64,000 nucleotides of DNA. Source: Mesosutterella porci. Its GTDB lineage: Bacteria > Pseudomonadota > Gammaproteobacteria > Burkholderiales > Burkholderiaceae_F. The notes beneath the pieces are model-generated. The model ran no database searches. It saw only the letters and a program-made list of their open reading frames with translations, and was not told the origin of the DNA. The DNA lies in NCBI RefSeq assembly GCF_022134585.1, contig NZ_JAKNCT010000001.1, positions 297,595 through 361,594 of the forward strand, read 5' to 3'. Positions 19,001 to 27,320 of this stretch are shown in pieces (position 1 is the first letter of the stretch; every line of letters begins with the position of its first letter). The position numbers were made by a program, and so were the translations under genes.

Positions 19001-19749
19001 GGCAGCCCCGGATCCGGAAGGTCTGCGGACAGGGGATCGTCCATCATCCGCGCGAGCCTTGCGAGATCGTCCATTCCTCTCCAGCGGGGCCCGCCGCCCT
19101 CTTCGGGAGCGCCGCCCAGCCAGCGCCAGAGCGACTGCTGCCAGCCCAGCACCGGGGCGGCCTCCTTAAAGCCCTCCTCCTCACGCCTCGCTCGCTCGGT
19201 CGGGGCCTGGCGGACGCTTTTTCCGCTCCAGCGCTCGATCCAGTCGAAGCGGTAGGTCGAGTACTTGGTGAAGGCCGCCGCGATCCGGAGCGCGAGCTCA
19301 TAGCGCGCGGGGTCCGAGTCGGGCCTGCGGGAGCCGGCTCCGCCGGGGCTGAGATACGAGAGAAGCCCCGCGCACTCAGGCTCGGCGAGGAATGCCTCGT
19401 CGCGCAGCCGCTCCCAGATCAGCCACTCAAGCTCGTTCGCGCGGGAGCTGCGCCCGAGAGGGGTCCCGCTCACGGGCGAAAACCAGTCGCCGATCAGCTC
19501 GAAGGAGGCGAAGGAGGCGACCCCGCGGCGCGAGCGGTCTGCGAAATAGTGCGTGAGGTCGGCTTCGACCGCGCGAGAGGGCACGATCACCGGGATGCGG
19601 CGGAAAAAGCCCGGCGAGGGGGCCGACGGCCCCGCGCCCTCCAGGCCCTGATGCCACTGCGAGTCCGTGAGCCGCGCGAGCAGGTCGCGCAGCGCCTCGT
19701 AGCTGTTGCTGTAGAAAGTATGGAACTGAGACCCGCTGTCCTGCGCCAT
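16048..19749 (-). CDS. recC: Exodeoxyribonuclease V gamma subunit RecC
   Basis: 1233 residues. RecC scans for Chi and holds the complex together through inactive helicase-like and nuclease-like folds. Family hallmarks are FHTFYSNSYEALRDLLARL at the N-terminus, IVPSRAVEADLTHYFADR, PLHIFAPTGLPPLVLPFL, and VVFTSMEEMRGIPFRAIAALGLDSDSGFPG, matching the RecC MRSIPFRVVCLLGMNDG-type signature. It is first in the recCBD operon. Convergence of this whole operon with nothing but decayed genes upstream suggests a promoter just above 19750. No ptrA lies between recC and recB, unlike E. coli. Confidence 0.95.
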   Translation of the reverse strand: MAQDSGSQFHTFYSNSYEALRDLLARLTDSQWHQGLEGAGPSAPSPGFFRRIPVIVPSRAVEADLTHYFADRSRRGVASFASFELIGDWFSPVSGTPLGRSSRANELEWLIWERLRDEAFLAEPECAGLLSYLSPGGAGSRRPDSDPARYELALRIAAAFTKYSTYRFDWIERWSGKSVRQAPTERARREEEGFKEAAPVLGWQQSLWRWLGGAPEEGGGPRWRGMDDLARLARMMDDPLSADLPDPGLPLHIFAPTGLPPLVLPFLYAKSLRDPVYLYLLNPSTEYWFDPSDWRAARSEEGQEDSGVGQSLASPHCSWLMRNALQTRALVDRVWRLTTAEAPEEAGDDSEESPPQERLGAKEFRWDPARPLQDLVVSVEDPETRVSVDPAALAGRGGSAHPLRRTLLDAVHEAVFRNNEDFLTDGALSPAEAAAYRTPEKGLPSVRIAAASSLKREVEALADWIYALRERGVKASEILVASPNISAAAPVIDSVFSALPQRIDYAVSGRSVLESSGAAEAFGELCDFLFGRGAADSFYALVSLPLVSRLWGFSGEDQDLLRSWLSRAGYRYGISESHVGRLLEAGLAADEGEGARAEGTLARALERLALGFAADAGEGGEGFWEDVRPVSGSELFWQTPAARPELFKKLMLLSEALDRAQERIFETESQGGSPELWEEALLQIEEELFPEKGGWWSSPDTEELKREISGICRTASRALSGAGEDAASVPFAVLRRAFTSRMESASRAARPDGRVVFTSMEEMRGIPFRAIAALGLDSDSGFPGTPKLDEFDLMGFDKLKRRGDRDSRRDNRNVFFDLVMAARDYFAVFYKEGENREKRLPPSEVVTDFDLFLEKLNAGREGERPFWRFSVPQTAYSERCFTRRALERCEAGSLSEAFKALKARRDGAAPAPEPFADRPTPLAGKEFERRVLPLATLCGYLYNPESEACRLAGFDAGGARSDPKPELDFKDQGLLYWAFKRDARASLEKGVSRERFLRVRKLDPLFGAKPVRGWQVEERAASVFHFLDAAQKCVEGREARITPPLSLTLPAGAGGLRCSWTLTAGGQKLYRGESGGEEAVCAVLSKREELDAEIRALFLNAQDNPVPLTLISMAREKGSGKSKKKEAPDAPEARRLFVSGEEARVVLAALTALFEAAVTEGRVLKSKYSDTPFFRTEAAEGRVLCDEAEQLRNELEKFLRGAQRAEVVLSLAQNLLETLRGGGAGAVQGGAGK

Positions 19750-19852
19750 CGCCCGCCGCCCGAGTGAAAAGAAAAGGTTGTGGGCTTAATGATGCCCCTT
19801 TCCCCGGCTTAGCGCGAGAAGGACAAATTCGCGCTCCAGGGCCCCTTGGCCC

Positions 19853-20385
19853 TCAGGCGGGGACGGGCCGCCAGGGAATGCGCCCCTCGAAGAGGTCCGA
19901 GAGCTCCTTCTGGTGCGTGACCGCAATCACGCTGCAGCCCGGAAGGTTCTTTTTGAGGAGGCCGAGGATCTCCCGCGCCGAGGCTTCGTCGAGCTGGTTC
20001 GTCATCTCGTCGATAAAGAGGATCCGGGGCTTCATGAGGAGAATCCGGGCCGCGGCGACGCGCTGCTGCTCGCCGCCCGGAGCCGCCCGTCGTCCGCGCC
20101 GCCGCTTTTTGGGTAAAGCAGCACGGCGCGCAGCGTGTCGTGCGGCAGGTAGGGCTTCTGCGGCACGAAAAGCGCCTCCCCGGGTCCCAGGGCAAAGCTC
20201 CCGCGGAACGAGGGCCAGAGCCCGGACAAAGTCCTCAGCAGCGTCGACTTCCCCGTGCCGCTCGGGCCGGAGAGCATCCACCAGGCGCCCTGCGGGACGC
20301 GCATCGAGACCGGACTCGAAAGCACGCGGCCCTGCGGGGTCTCGAGCACCAGGTTCCGGACTTCAAGCGCGTCGCCGGGGGCGGC
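19853..20385 (-). pseudogene. ABC transporter ATPase domain remnant (SbmA/YddA-like), deleted and frameshifted
   Basis: The C-terminal nucleotide-binding domain of an ABC transporter in pieces. It reads LEVRNLVLETPQGRVLSS, Walker A SGPSGTGKSTLLRTLSGLW, the Q-loop FVPQKPYLPHDTLRAVLLYP, then an abrupt jump and frame change to APGGEQQRVAAARILLMKP (signature region), Walker B ILFIDEMTNQLDE and the switch VTHQ. About 50 residues of the helical subdomain are missing between the two parts, around 20085. The transmembrane half that should precede is gone, and homology stops at about 20385. Spacing and sequence recall the fused TM-ATPase exporters of the YddA/ABCD group. Not functional. Confidence 0.75.
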
Positions 20386-20391
20386 GCATCA

Positions 20392-20745
20392 GGCGCCAGG
20401 GCCGGTTCCGGCGGCAGCGGCGGCTCCGCCGCCCAGGCCGCCCCGCAGTCCGGACCGGAAACCCTGGTCTACGGCGAATCGAAGGATCCGTTCCTCGCCG
20501 CGATCCGCTCGTCGCTTCGCTATCCCCCGAGAGCCGCGGAAAACGGCTGGCAGGGCGTCGCCCTTATGGAGTTCTCAGTCTCGGCCGACGGCAGGATCCA
20601 GTCGCTGCGGGTCTACGAGAGCTCGGGCCGCGCGATCCTCGACCGGGCGGCGCAAAGCGCGGTCGAGAAGGCCGCCTCGCAGTGGGGCGCCCCCAGAAGG
20701 CCCGTGAAAATCCGGGTGCCGGTGCGCTTCAGCCTGAAGCGCTAG
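20392..20745 (+). pseudogene. TonB-like energy transducer, C-terminal domain remnant
   Basis: A Gly/Ala/Ser-rich linker leads into a TonB_C domain: FLAAIRSSLRYPPRAAENGW, QGVALMEFSVSADGRIQSL, RVYESSGRAILDRAAQSAVE, ending VKIRVPVRFSLKR. The N-terminal membrane anchor and most of the proline-rich linker are missing. The frame emerges from the opposite-strand ABC remnant at a small inverted repeat (20383-20397). It has no start codon of its own. A good terminator follows, as expected for the real 3' end of a gene. Confidence 0.7.
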
Positions 20746-20778
20746 GCGCGGAGAATCCGCTGGAAAAAAGGTAAAAAG

Positions 20779-20826
20779 AAGCCGGTGCGCTTTCTCTTCT
20801 GGGAAAAAGCGCGCCGGCCTTTTTTC
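20779..20826. terminator. Bidirectional intrinsic terminator
   Basis: GCCGGTGCGCTTT (20781-20793) pairs with AAAGCGCGCCGGC (20807-20819) with one mismatch. TTTTTT follows on the plus strand, and TTTTTAC on the minus strand. It separates the TonB remnant (plus) from the convergent AGCS symporter gene (minus). Confidence 0.75.
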
Positions 20827-20859
20827 CGGGCCGCCTTTTCACGGGCGGCTTTTCCTTGC

Positions 20860-22404
20860 TTACGCCTTCGGCTCAGCCTTCTCCGAATCAGCGGGCTCCC
20901 CGGGGCGGACCTCCACAGAGCCCTCCTCCGGGCGGGGTCCGCGGCGCAGTCCTGCGAAGCGGCGGCGCTTTTTCTGACTGTGCAGCCGCTGCTCGGGCTC
21001 GGGCACGAACCTCACGGGATGCTCGGCGAGCTCCCCGTAGGCCGGGGTGCGGCCCATCGAGTAGTTGTTCTCGTAGTCGTCAAGCGCCTTGCCGACAAGT
21101 TTCGAGAGGCCGATCAGGGCGATGAGGTTCGGGATCACCATGAGGCCGTTGAATAAGTCGGCGAGCTCCCAGACGAGCGTCACCTGCAGGAACGAGCCCA
21201 GCATGAGGAAGGCGAGCACTATCACGCGGTAGACCGGCACGAGCCTCTGGCCGAAGAGATACTTCACGTTCTGCTCGGCAAAGAAGTACCAGCCCACGAT
21301 GGTGGAGAAGGCGAAAAAGAGCAGGCACACCGCCACAAAGCCGTTGCCGATCTCGCCAAGCCCCGTGCTGAAGGCCTTCTGGGTGAGCGCGATGCCGGTG
21401 GTCGTGCCGTCGATCGAGCCCGTGCAGAGGATCACGAACGCGGTCATGTTGAGCACGACGAAGGTGTCAATGAAAAGTCCCACGATCGCGGCGAAGCCTT
21501 GCTGCACCGGGTGCTTCACCCGGGCCACGGCGTGCGCGTGCGGAGTGGAGCCCATGCCGGCCTCGTTGGAGAAAAGCCCGCGGGCGACGCCGTAGCGGAT
21601 CGCCTCCTTCACGGTCGCGCCGATCACGCCGCCGGTGGCGGCGCTCGGGTTGAAGGCCCCGACGAAAATCATCTCAAAGGCCTTCGCGATCATGTCCCAG
21701 TGGCCGAAGATCACGGTAATCGAGCCGATGATGTAGACGATCGCCATGAGGGGGACCATCTTCTCGGTGACCGAGGCGATGCGGCGGATGCCGCCGATGA
21801 AGATGAAGCCCGCGAGCATGAAGACCGCGATGCCGGTCGCCCAGGTCGGGATGTTGAAGGCGGTCTTGAAGGCGTCGGCAATCGAGTTCGCCTGCACCAT
21901 GTTGCCGATGAAGCCGAGCGCGATGATGATCGCCACCGAGAAAAAGGCGGCGAGCGTCTTGCTGCCCAGGCCGTAGCGGATGTAGTAGGCGGGGCCGCCG
22001 GTCACATGCCCCGAGGCGTCGCGGGTGCGGAAGAGCTGCGCGAGCACCGCCTCGGAAAAGATGGTGGCCATGCCGAAGAAGGCGGCGAGCCACATCCAGA
22101 AGATGGCGCCCGGGCCGCCCATCGCGATCGCGGTGGCGACGCCGGCGAGGTTGCCGGTGCCGATCTGCGCGGCGACCGCGGTGGCAAGCGACTGGAAGGA
22201 GGACATGCCCTCCTTGCCCGCCTTGCTGCCAAAGAGGCTAAAGGAGCCGAAGACCTGGCGGATGGCGCGGCCGAAACGGCGCACCTGAACGAACCGAAGC
22301 TTGAAGGTGAAGTAAATGCCCGTTCCGACAAGGAGCGGGATGAGGCAGTAGATGCCCCAGAGCAGGCTGTTGATGCCCTGCACGATCTGAGTGGCTTGAT
22401 CCAC
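20860..22404 (-). CDS. Sodium:alanine/glycine symporter, AGCS family
   Basis: 514 residues with about 10-11 transmembrane helices. An AGCS carrier imports alanine or glycine with Na+ across the inner membrane. Signatures are IYFTFKLRFVQVRRFGRAIR near the N-terminus, SSFQSLATAVAAQIGTGNLAGVATA (the GTGN substrate/Na+ motif), GGPGAIFWMWLAAFFGMAT, GGPAYYIRYG and GLFSNEAGMGSTPHAHAVA. The last about 50 residues (from PEPEQRLHSQKKRRRF) are a charged cytoplasmic tail that is not conserved. The gene stands alone, with a terminator behind it. Amino-acid uptake fits the peptide- and amino-acid-based metabolism suggested elsewhere in the window. Confidence 0.93.
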   Translation of the reverse strand: MDQATQIVQGINSLLWGIYCLIPLLVGTGIYFTFKLRFVQVRRFGRAIRQVFGSFSLFGSKAGKEGMSSFQSLATAVAAQIGTGNLAGVATAIAMGGPGAIFWMWLAAFFGMATIFSEAVLAQLFRTRDASGHVTGGPAYYIRYGLGSKTLAAFFSVAIIIALGFIGNMVQANSIADAFKTAFNIPTWATGIAVFMLAGFIFIGGIRRIASVTEKMVPLMAIVYIIGSITVIFGHWDMIAKAFEMIFVGAFNPSAATGGVIGATVKEAIRYGVARGLFSNEAGMGSTPHAHAVARVKHPVQQGFAAIVGLFIDTFVVLNMTAFVILCTGSIDGTTTGIALTQKAFSTGLGEIGNGFVAVCLLFFAFSTIVGWYFFAEQNVKYLFGQRLVPVYRVIVLAFLMLGSFLQVTLVWELADLFNGLMVIPNLIALIGLSKLVGKALDDYENNYSMGRTPAYGELAEHPVRFVPEPEQRLHSQKKRRRFAGLRRGPRPEEGSVEVRPGEPADSEKAEPKA

Positions 22405-22615
22405 GGGATTCTCCCAGGAAAAAGAGTATCTTCCGGCTTATCGCCGACAGGGGATGTTGCTTTTCTTGTGGCCCGGCGGCTCCGCCCCGGAGTCGAAGGC
22501 GGAAAGCGCGCTCGCGGCAAACCCCAAGGAGGGGCGGCCAGGCCCTTTGCAAAAAAGGGCGGCCCGGTGCGCGAGGGCTTGTAAATTATTGTAAGAAAAT
22601 GCCCCCGGGCACCCA

Positions 22616-22958
22616 TCACGCATCAGGGCTAGGAGAATCTGCGTAGAAAGGAAGGGAGAGGGAAACCGGGTTTGAAAGCCGGAAACGGCGGCAGGAGACC
22701 GCGCCCACGGCATAAAGCCCGGGGATCGGCTTCAGGGTCGTGCTGCGGAGCACCTGAAACATCGGGTTCACCTCGAGGCAGCCCTCGGTCCTGCAGCGGA
22801 CCGGGCAGCCGCGGGCCGAGATGCAGTACGGGGCCTTGAGCGGCTTGAAGAAGTGGCCTGTGCGGCAGAACTCGGCTTCTTTGCCGGAGGCAGCGCCGCG
22901 GTTGATCCACTCGATCGTCTCGCGCACGGCCTTCGGGTCGAGCCCGGCTTTCGCCGCC
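22616..22958 (-). pseudogene. FAD_binding_2 flavoprotein, short internal/C-terminal remnant
   Basis: Recognisable text runs from AAKAGLDPKAVRETIEWINRG through KAPYCISARGCPVRCRTEGC and LEVNPMFQVLRSTTLKPIPG to LYAVGAVSC, then degenerates. This is part of the capping domain and the last FAD strand of a fumarate-reductase-like flavoprotein. The N-terminal 300 or so residues and the final helix are missing. The middle (TEG.LEVNP.FQVLR) matches the remnant at 2200-2958 closely. On the right, a plus-strand open tail (to 23048, ending KFGGSPRDDL) starts where the homology stops; I do not recognise that tail. Confidence 0.65.
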
Positions 22959-23162
22959 CGGCTGCTCAGAGAGGAACGCAGGGACTGCTTCATTCTCGAA
23001 ACCCGGGTCTTTCAGAAATTCGGCGGCTCACCGCGGGATGATCTCTGAGGCCCGGCTTTCCGTTTCCTGCAGGAAGAATTAGACTCAGCCCGCCCCGGGC
23101 GAAGGTTTTTGGACCTTCTCCCGGATTCATGAGTCCCAGACGACGAAAAGGAAACCGCCGAC

Positions 23163-23939
23163 TTGCCCGCCTCCAAAAACAACCGCCGCAGAACCAGCCG
23201 CCGCAGACCGACCTCGGGGCCTCTGGCCGGCAGAATTCGAAAGGCGCTTGCTGCCGCCGTCATCGCTGCCGCCTGCTTTGCCGCGGGCACCCAGTTTTCA
23301 GGGACGAGCGTCGAGCGGCTCTCAGGCGCCCTGCAGACCGGAGTCTCGGCGGCCGGCCGCGTCTTGGGCCTGTCCTCCTTCCACTCCCAGGCATCAGCCC
23401 CGGATCCGGCCAGCGGCGGCGCCGAAGCGCGGAGCCTCTCGGGCAAAGTCGTCCGCGTGGCTGACGGCGACACGATCACCCTGTCCGCTCCCGGCGGCAC
23501 CTTCCGCGTGCGCTTCCTCGGCATCGACGCCCCCGAACACGACCAGCAGGGAGGCCAGGAGTCTCACCTTCATCTGGTTTCGATGGTCATGGGCCGCACC
23601 GTGACGGTCCGCTACCGCACAACCGACCAGTACGGCCGGATTGTCGGCAAGGTGCTCGCGGACGGGCGGGATGTCAATCTGGAGCAGCTGCGCAGCGGCA
23701 ATGCCTGGTTCTACCGCGCCTATGCGAACAGCGTATTTCCCGAGGACCGCATGCCCTACCAGAAGGCTGAGCGCGAGGCCTGTCAGGCCAGACTCGGGCT
23801 GTGGAAGGATCCGAACCCGACGCCTCCCTGGGATTTCCGCAGAAACCGAGGAAAATCGAAGCTTTCCGACTTCAGCGAGCGCGCGGCTGCGCCGCAGCCG
23901 GAAAAAGGATTTCTTCAGCGCCTGAAGGAGAAGTTCTGA
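23163..23939 (+). CDS. Exported thermonuclease-family (SNase) protein
   Basis: 258 residues. A basic N-terminus (Arg-rich) and a hydrophobic stretch (KALAAAVIAAACFAAGTQF) act as a signal or membrane anchor. A staphylococcal-nuclease fold follows: KVVRVADGDTITL (Asp metal ligand), FRVRFLGIDAPEHDQQ (Arg, Asp, Glu of the active site) and RTTDQYGRIVGKVL (second catalytic Arg). So all the residues for Ca2+-dependent nucleic-acid cleavage are present. The domain ends at ACQARLGLWKD. The likely role is an envelope nuclease that degrades DNA or RNA for nutrients. The start is a TTG with AAGGAAA 8 bases upstream. An overlapping ATG frame at 23129 encodes a similar basic peptide in another frame, so a small frameshift at the 5' end is possible. 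Confidence 0.85.
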   Translation: MPASKNNRRRTSRRRPTSGPLAGRIRKALAAAVIAAACFAAGTQFSGTSVERLSGALQTGVSAAGRVLGLSSFHSQASAPDPASGGAEARSLSGKVVRVADGDTITLSAPGGTFRVRFLGIDAPEHDQQGGQESHLHLVSMVMGRTVTVRYRTTDQYGRIVGKVLADGRDVNLEQLRSGNAWFYRAYANSVFPEDRMPYQKAEREACQARLGLWKDPNPTPPWDFRRNRGKSKLSDFSERAAAPQPEKGFLQRLKEKF

Positions 23940-23963
23940 GGCTGCCGCCCCTTTAATACGTGG

Positions 23964-25292
23964 TCAGGCGGCCATTTTCTCCGGAACCGCTTCTTTCCAG
24001 GCCAGACCGATCGCAAAGCCCGCCGCGGCGAAGGGCAGCCACCCCAGTCCGCTGGAATAAAGCGGCACTGTGGAACTCAGGATCCCTTCGAGTCCGCCCA
24101 GGGGCGCACCGGCAGCCCGAAGCAGGTAGACAAAGGCCATGAGCGAGGTGCAGCCGATCGTCCAGGCGTAGACGCAGCGCCGCCCTCCGAAAAAATCGTG
24201 CAGGAGCAGCAGCACCCCGAGCGCGACGACCAGCGGATAGATGAACATGAGGACCGGGATCGCCGCGGCGATGATCGCCCGCAGGCCCAGGAGCCCGATC
24301 AGACAGGAGGCGAGCGCGAAAACCGCGGCCCAGGCCCGGTACGGGACCTGCGGCAGCAGCGTAATCGCATAACCCGCGCAGCAGGTGATGAGCCCGATCG
24401 CAGTCGACAGGCAGGCGAGCAGGATGATCACCGAGAGAATCGCCGCTCCCGTGTGCCCGAGCAGCAGCTTTGCGCATTCGGCGAGCACCGGCGCGCCCGT
24501 GTCCTGCATCCCGATCGCCGTGACGCTTTCGGCCCCGAGCTTCGCGATGAAGACATAGACAAGCGCGAGACTGCACACCGCGATCAGCCCCGCCATGCAG
24601 ACCGCGCGGGCGACCACCTTCCTGCCCGAGGCGCCGTTTTCCTTCACGATGCTCACAACAAAGGAGGCGAAAATGAAGGCGACGACGGCGTCGAGCGTGT
24701 TGTAGCCGTCAAGCAGCCCCTGCTCTGCAGCCTTCAGGGGAGTGGCGTAGAGCGGCTCGGGCGCAGTGGGCAGGCCGAGCGGGGTGAGATAGGACTGCAG
24801 GAGCAGAACCGCGAGGCCGGCCAGCAGCGCCGGGGTGAGCACCTTGCCGATCCGGTCGACGAGTTTCGAAGGCGAGGCCGCGAACCACCAGGCGGCAAGA
24901 AAAAACGCCGCCAGGAACGCGGGCTGGGCGAACGCGGAGTCGATCCCGCTCAGAAAGGGGCGGATCGCGATTTCAAAGGACACGGTTCCCGCGCGGGGCA
25001 GTGCGTAGCAGGGCCCGATCGCAAGGTAGACGAGCACCGTAAAGAAAAGCCCGTACCAGGGGTGGACGCGCGAGGCCGCCTCCTGCAGCGTCTCGCAGCC
25101 CGAACGGGCCATCGCCGCCACCCCCATGAGCGGCAGCCCCGCGCCCGTCACGCAAAAGCCGGCCACCGCGCTGTAGACATGAAGCCCGGCGCTTTGCCCC
25201 ATCGCCGCGGGGAAAATCAGGTTGCCTGCGCCAAAGAAAAGAGCGAATAGCATGAAGCCGATCGCAAGAATGCGGCCACTCGTGAGCTGCAT
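23964..25292 (-). CDS. brnQ: Branched-chain amino acid carrier BrnQ (LIVCS), copy 1
   Basis: 442 residues with about 12 transmembrane helices. It is a Na+- or H+-coupled importer of Leu, Ile and Val. Signatures are LAIGFMLFALFFGAGNLIFPAAMGQSAG at the N-terminus, LPRAGTVSFEIAIRPF, SPSKLVDRIGKVLTPALL, LLDGYNTLDAVVAFIFASFVV and LSTAIGLITCCAGYAI. The ATG at 25292 has AAGGA upstream; the longer open frame upstream is not conserved. The next gene upstream is a paralogue of exactly the same length, giving a tandem duplication separated by a terminator, so the two copies are probably expressed from separate promoters. Confidence 0.92.
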   Translation of the reverse strand: MQLTSGRILAIGFMLFALFFGAGNLIFPAAMGQSAGLHVYSAVAGFCVTGAGLPLMGVAAMARSGCETLQEAASRVHPWYGLFFTVLVYLAIGPCYALPRAGTVSFEIAIRPFLSGIDSAFAQPAFLAAFFLAAWWFAASPSKLVDRIGKVLTPALLAGLAVLLLQSYLTPLGLPTAPEPLYATPLKAAEQGLLDGYNTLDAVVAFIFASFVVSIVKENGASGRKVVARAVCMAGLIAVCSLALVYVFIAKLGAESVTAIGMQDTGAPVLAECAKLLLGHTGAAILSVIILLACLSTAIGLITCCAGYAITLLPQVPYRAWAAVFALASCLIGLLGLRAIIAAAIPVLMFIYPLVVALGVLLLLHDFFGGRRCVYAWTIGCTSLMAFVYLLRAAGAPLGGLEGILSSTVPLYSSGLGWLPFAAAGFAIGLAWKEAVPEKMAA

Positions 25293-25438
25293 GGAAAATC
25301 CTTTTGCCTCCGCCTGCCGGTGCGAAGGGAAAGAGGCGGGGCGGCGTCCGCAGGGGTATGACGGCCCGAGATCCTGAAGGTCTCTCCTTTGACGAACGCG
25401 GCTCCGGGGCGCGATCTTTGTGCGCGCCCGTCCGGAAA

Positions 25439-25476
25439 TGAAAAAGCTTCCCCGCCCTTCGGTCGGGCAGAGAAGC
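25439..25476 (-). terminator. Intrinsic terminator between the two brnQ genes
   Basis: Read on the minus strand, GCTTCTCTGCCC (25476-25465) pairs with GGGCGGGGAAGC (25457-25446) using two G-U pairs, then TTTTTC. It ends the copy-2 transcript and leaves copy 1 with its own leader of about 150 bases. Confidence 0.75.
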
Positions 25477-25545
25477 CGGGGATTATATAAGGAAAACAGC
25501 TTAGTTATTTGCTGAAGCCGCTTTCCTTTCCGAAAAGCTCCCTTT

Positions 25546-26874
25546 TCAGGCCGCCTTTTTCTCCGGAACGCAAGCCTTCCAGACCAGCCCAATCACGAAG
25601 CCCACAACGGCAAACGGGATCCAGCCGAGCCCGAGCGTGTGCAGAGGCACGTAGTCCCTGAGAATTGCCTCGAGACCTCCCAGCGAGATCTTCGCGGTCT
25701 CGAGCAGGTTGATCGTAGCCATGATGAAGGTGGCTCCGATCGTCCAGGCGTAGACGCACTGCCGGCCGCCGAAGAGGTTGTTCAGGAAGAGCAGGCAGCC
25801 CAGGGCCACGATGAGCGGGTAGATGAACATCAACACCGGAATCGTGGAGACGATGATGGTCTTCAGGCCGAAGAGTCCGATCAGGTAGGAGACGACGGTG
25901 AAGATCACGGTCCAGGCCTTGTAGGAGAACTTCGAGCACAGCCTCAGGGCATAGCCCGCGCAGCAGGTGATGAGCCCGATGGCGGTCGACAGGCACGCGA
26001 GCAGCACGATCACTGCGAGGATGGCCGCGCCGATGTGTCCGAAGAGAATCTTCGCGCTTTCAGCAAGCACGGGAGCGCCGGTGTCCTGCAGGCCGATCAT
26101 CGGGACGCTCTCGGCCCCGAGCTTCGCAATGAAGATGTAAACAAACCCGAGGCAGACGGCGGCGATCGTTCCGGCCTTGTACACCTCGCGGGTGAGCTCG
26201 GCGCGCTGCGTGCAGCCGCTTTCGCGGACCGCCTCCACCACGAGCGTGGCGAACACGAAGGCCGCGATGGCGTCAAGCGTGTTGTAGCCGTCGAGCAGCC
26301 CCTGCACCGCGGCCGTCAGCGGCGTGGAGTAGGCCGCCGCGGGCGCGGCCGGCACCCCCATCGGGGTGATGATCGACTTCGCGATGAGAAGGAGCAGCAC
26401 GAAAAGCAGCGCCGGGGTGAGCACCTTGCCGATTCGGTCGACGAGCTTCGAGGGCGAGGCCGCGAACCACCAGGAAATCAGGAAAAACGCCGCGAGAAAG
26501 ATTGGAAGCGCCGCCTGACCGTCGAGCGAGCCTAAGAACGGGCGCACCGCGATCTCAAAGGCCACCGTGCCGGTTCTCGGGATGGCAAAGCAGGGTCCGA
26601 TCGACAGGTAGGCGACAACGGTGTAGAAAAGGCCGTAGAGCGGATGCACGCGCGAGGCCGCGTCGTGCAGCCCTTCGCAGCCCGAATAGGCGATCGCCGC
26701 GACACCGAAAAGCGGCAGGCCGACGCCGGTTATGAGAAAGCCCGCCACCGCGTACCAGACGTCAGTGCCGGCATTCTGACCCATGGCGGCCGGGAAAATC
26801 AGGTTGCCCGCGCCGAAAAAGAGCGCGAAAAGCATGAAGCCGATCGCAAGGGTGCGATTCTTGTTCTTCTGCAC
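25546..26874 (-). CDS. brnQ: Branched-chain amino acid carrier BrnQ (LIVCS), copy 2
   Basis: 442 residues, about 12 transmembrane helices, clearly paralogous to the gene just downstream. It shares LAIGFMLFALFFGAGNLIFP, SPSKLVDRIGKVLTPALLF, LLDGYNTLDAIAAFVFATLVV and LSTAIGLITCCAGYALRL. It transports branched-chain amino acids across the inner membrane. The start is a GTG at 26874 (GTG-CAG-AAG-AAC), preceded by GGAGAGG at good spacing; it aligns with the ATG start of copy 1. Divergence is concentrated in the periplasmic loops and helices 3-5, so substrate preference or affinity may differ between the two. Confidence 0.92.
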   Translation of the reverse strand: MQKNKNRTLAIGFMLFALFFGAGNLIFPAAMGQNAGTDVWYAVAGFLITGVGLPLFGVAAIAYSGCEGLHDAASRVHPLYGLFYTVVAYLSIGPCFAIPRTGTVAFEIAVRPFLGSLDGQAALPIFLAAFFLISWWFAASPSKLVDRIGKVLTPALLFVLLLLIAKSIITPMGVPAAPAAAYSTPLTAAVQGLLDGYNTLDAIAAFVFATLVVEAVRESGCTQRAELTREVYKAGTIAAVCLGFVYIFIAKLGAESVPMIGLQDTGAPVLAESAKILFGHIGAAILAVIVLLACLSTAIGLITCCAGYALRLCSKFSYKAWTVIFTVVSYLIGLFGLKTIIVSTIPVLMFIYPLIVALGCLLFLNNLFGGRQCVYAWTIGATFIMATINLLETAKISLGGLEAILRDYVPLHTLGLGWIPFAVVGFVIGLVWKACVPEKKAA

Positions 26875-27320
26875 TAGAACTCTCCTCTCCGTGAAAAGCC
26901 GGATCCTGAACCCGGGGCGGATGGCCGCGGGCGGTGCTGCGCCTTTTCCCTCCCGGTAGGGGGGCAAAGGGGCTCCGACGCCTTCTTTGTCAAGAAATGC
27001 ACAAAACCTGTGAAAACAAAAAACTCTCCCGCCTCCGCACCAGGAGGCCGGCAGCTTTCTGCTTAAGGGAAACAGCACCATTTTAGGGCGAAGGGGAACT
27101 TTTTTGCTCTGAAAAGGGGGAAATTTTCATCCCGCCAAAGGGCGATTGTCCGAAAGAGGGAGAGAAACTGCGGGACCAAGCCCCGGCCGGAGGGCGGGAC
27201 GCAGCCCGAGGAAGCGATTCAGTTTCATCCGCTTAGGTTCGAATCATGAGGCCGGGCCCTCTTCGCCCCTGCCCTCTAAAATGGATCGGTCAGCAAGCCC
27301 TGGAAATGAAGGACAACGCC
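26875..27320. other. Intergenic region between brnQ and the nitroreductase
   Basis: About 445 bases between divergent genes. It presumably holds the promoters of both. The sequence around 27080-27130 is rich in G/A and T runs, but I see no clear operator or structured leader and no credible small gene. Confidence 0.4.
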
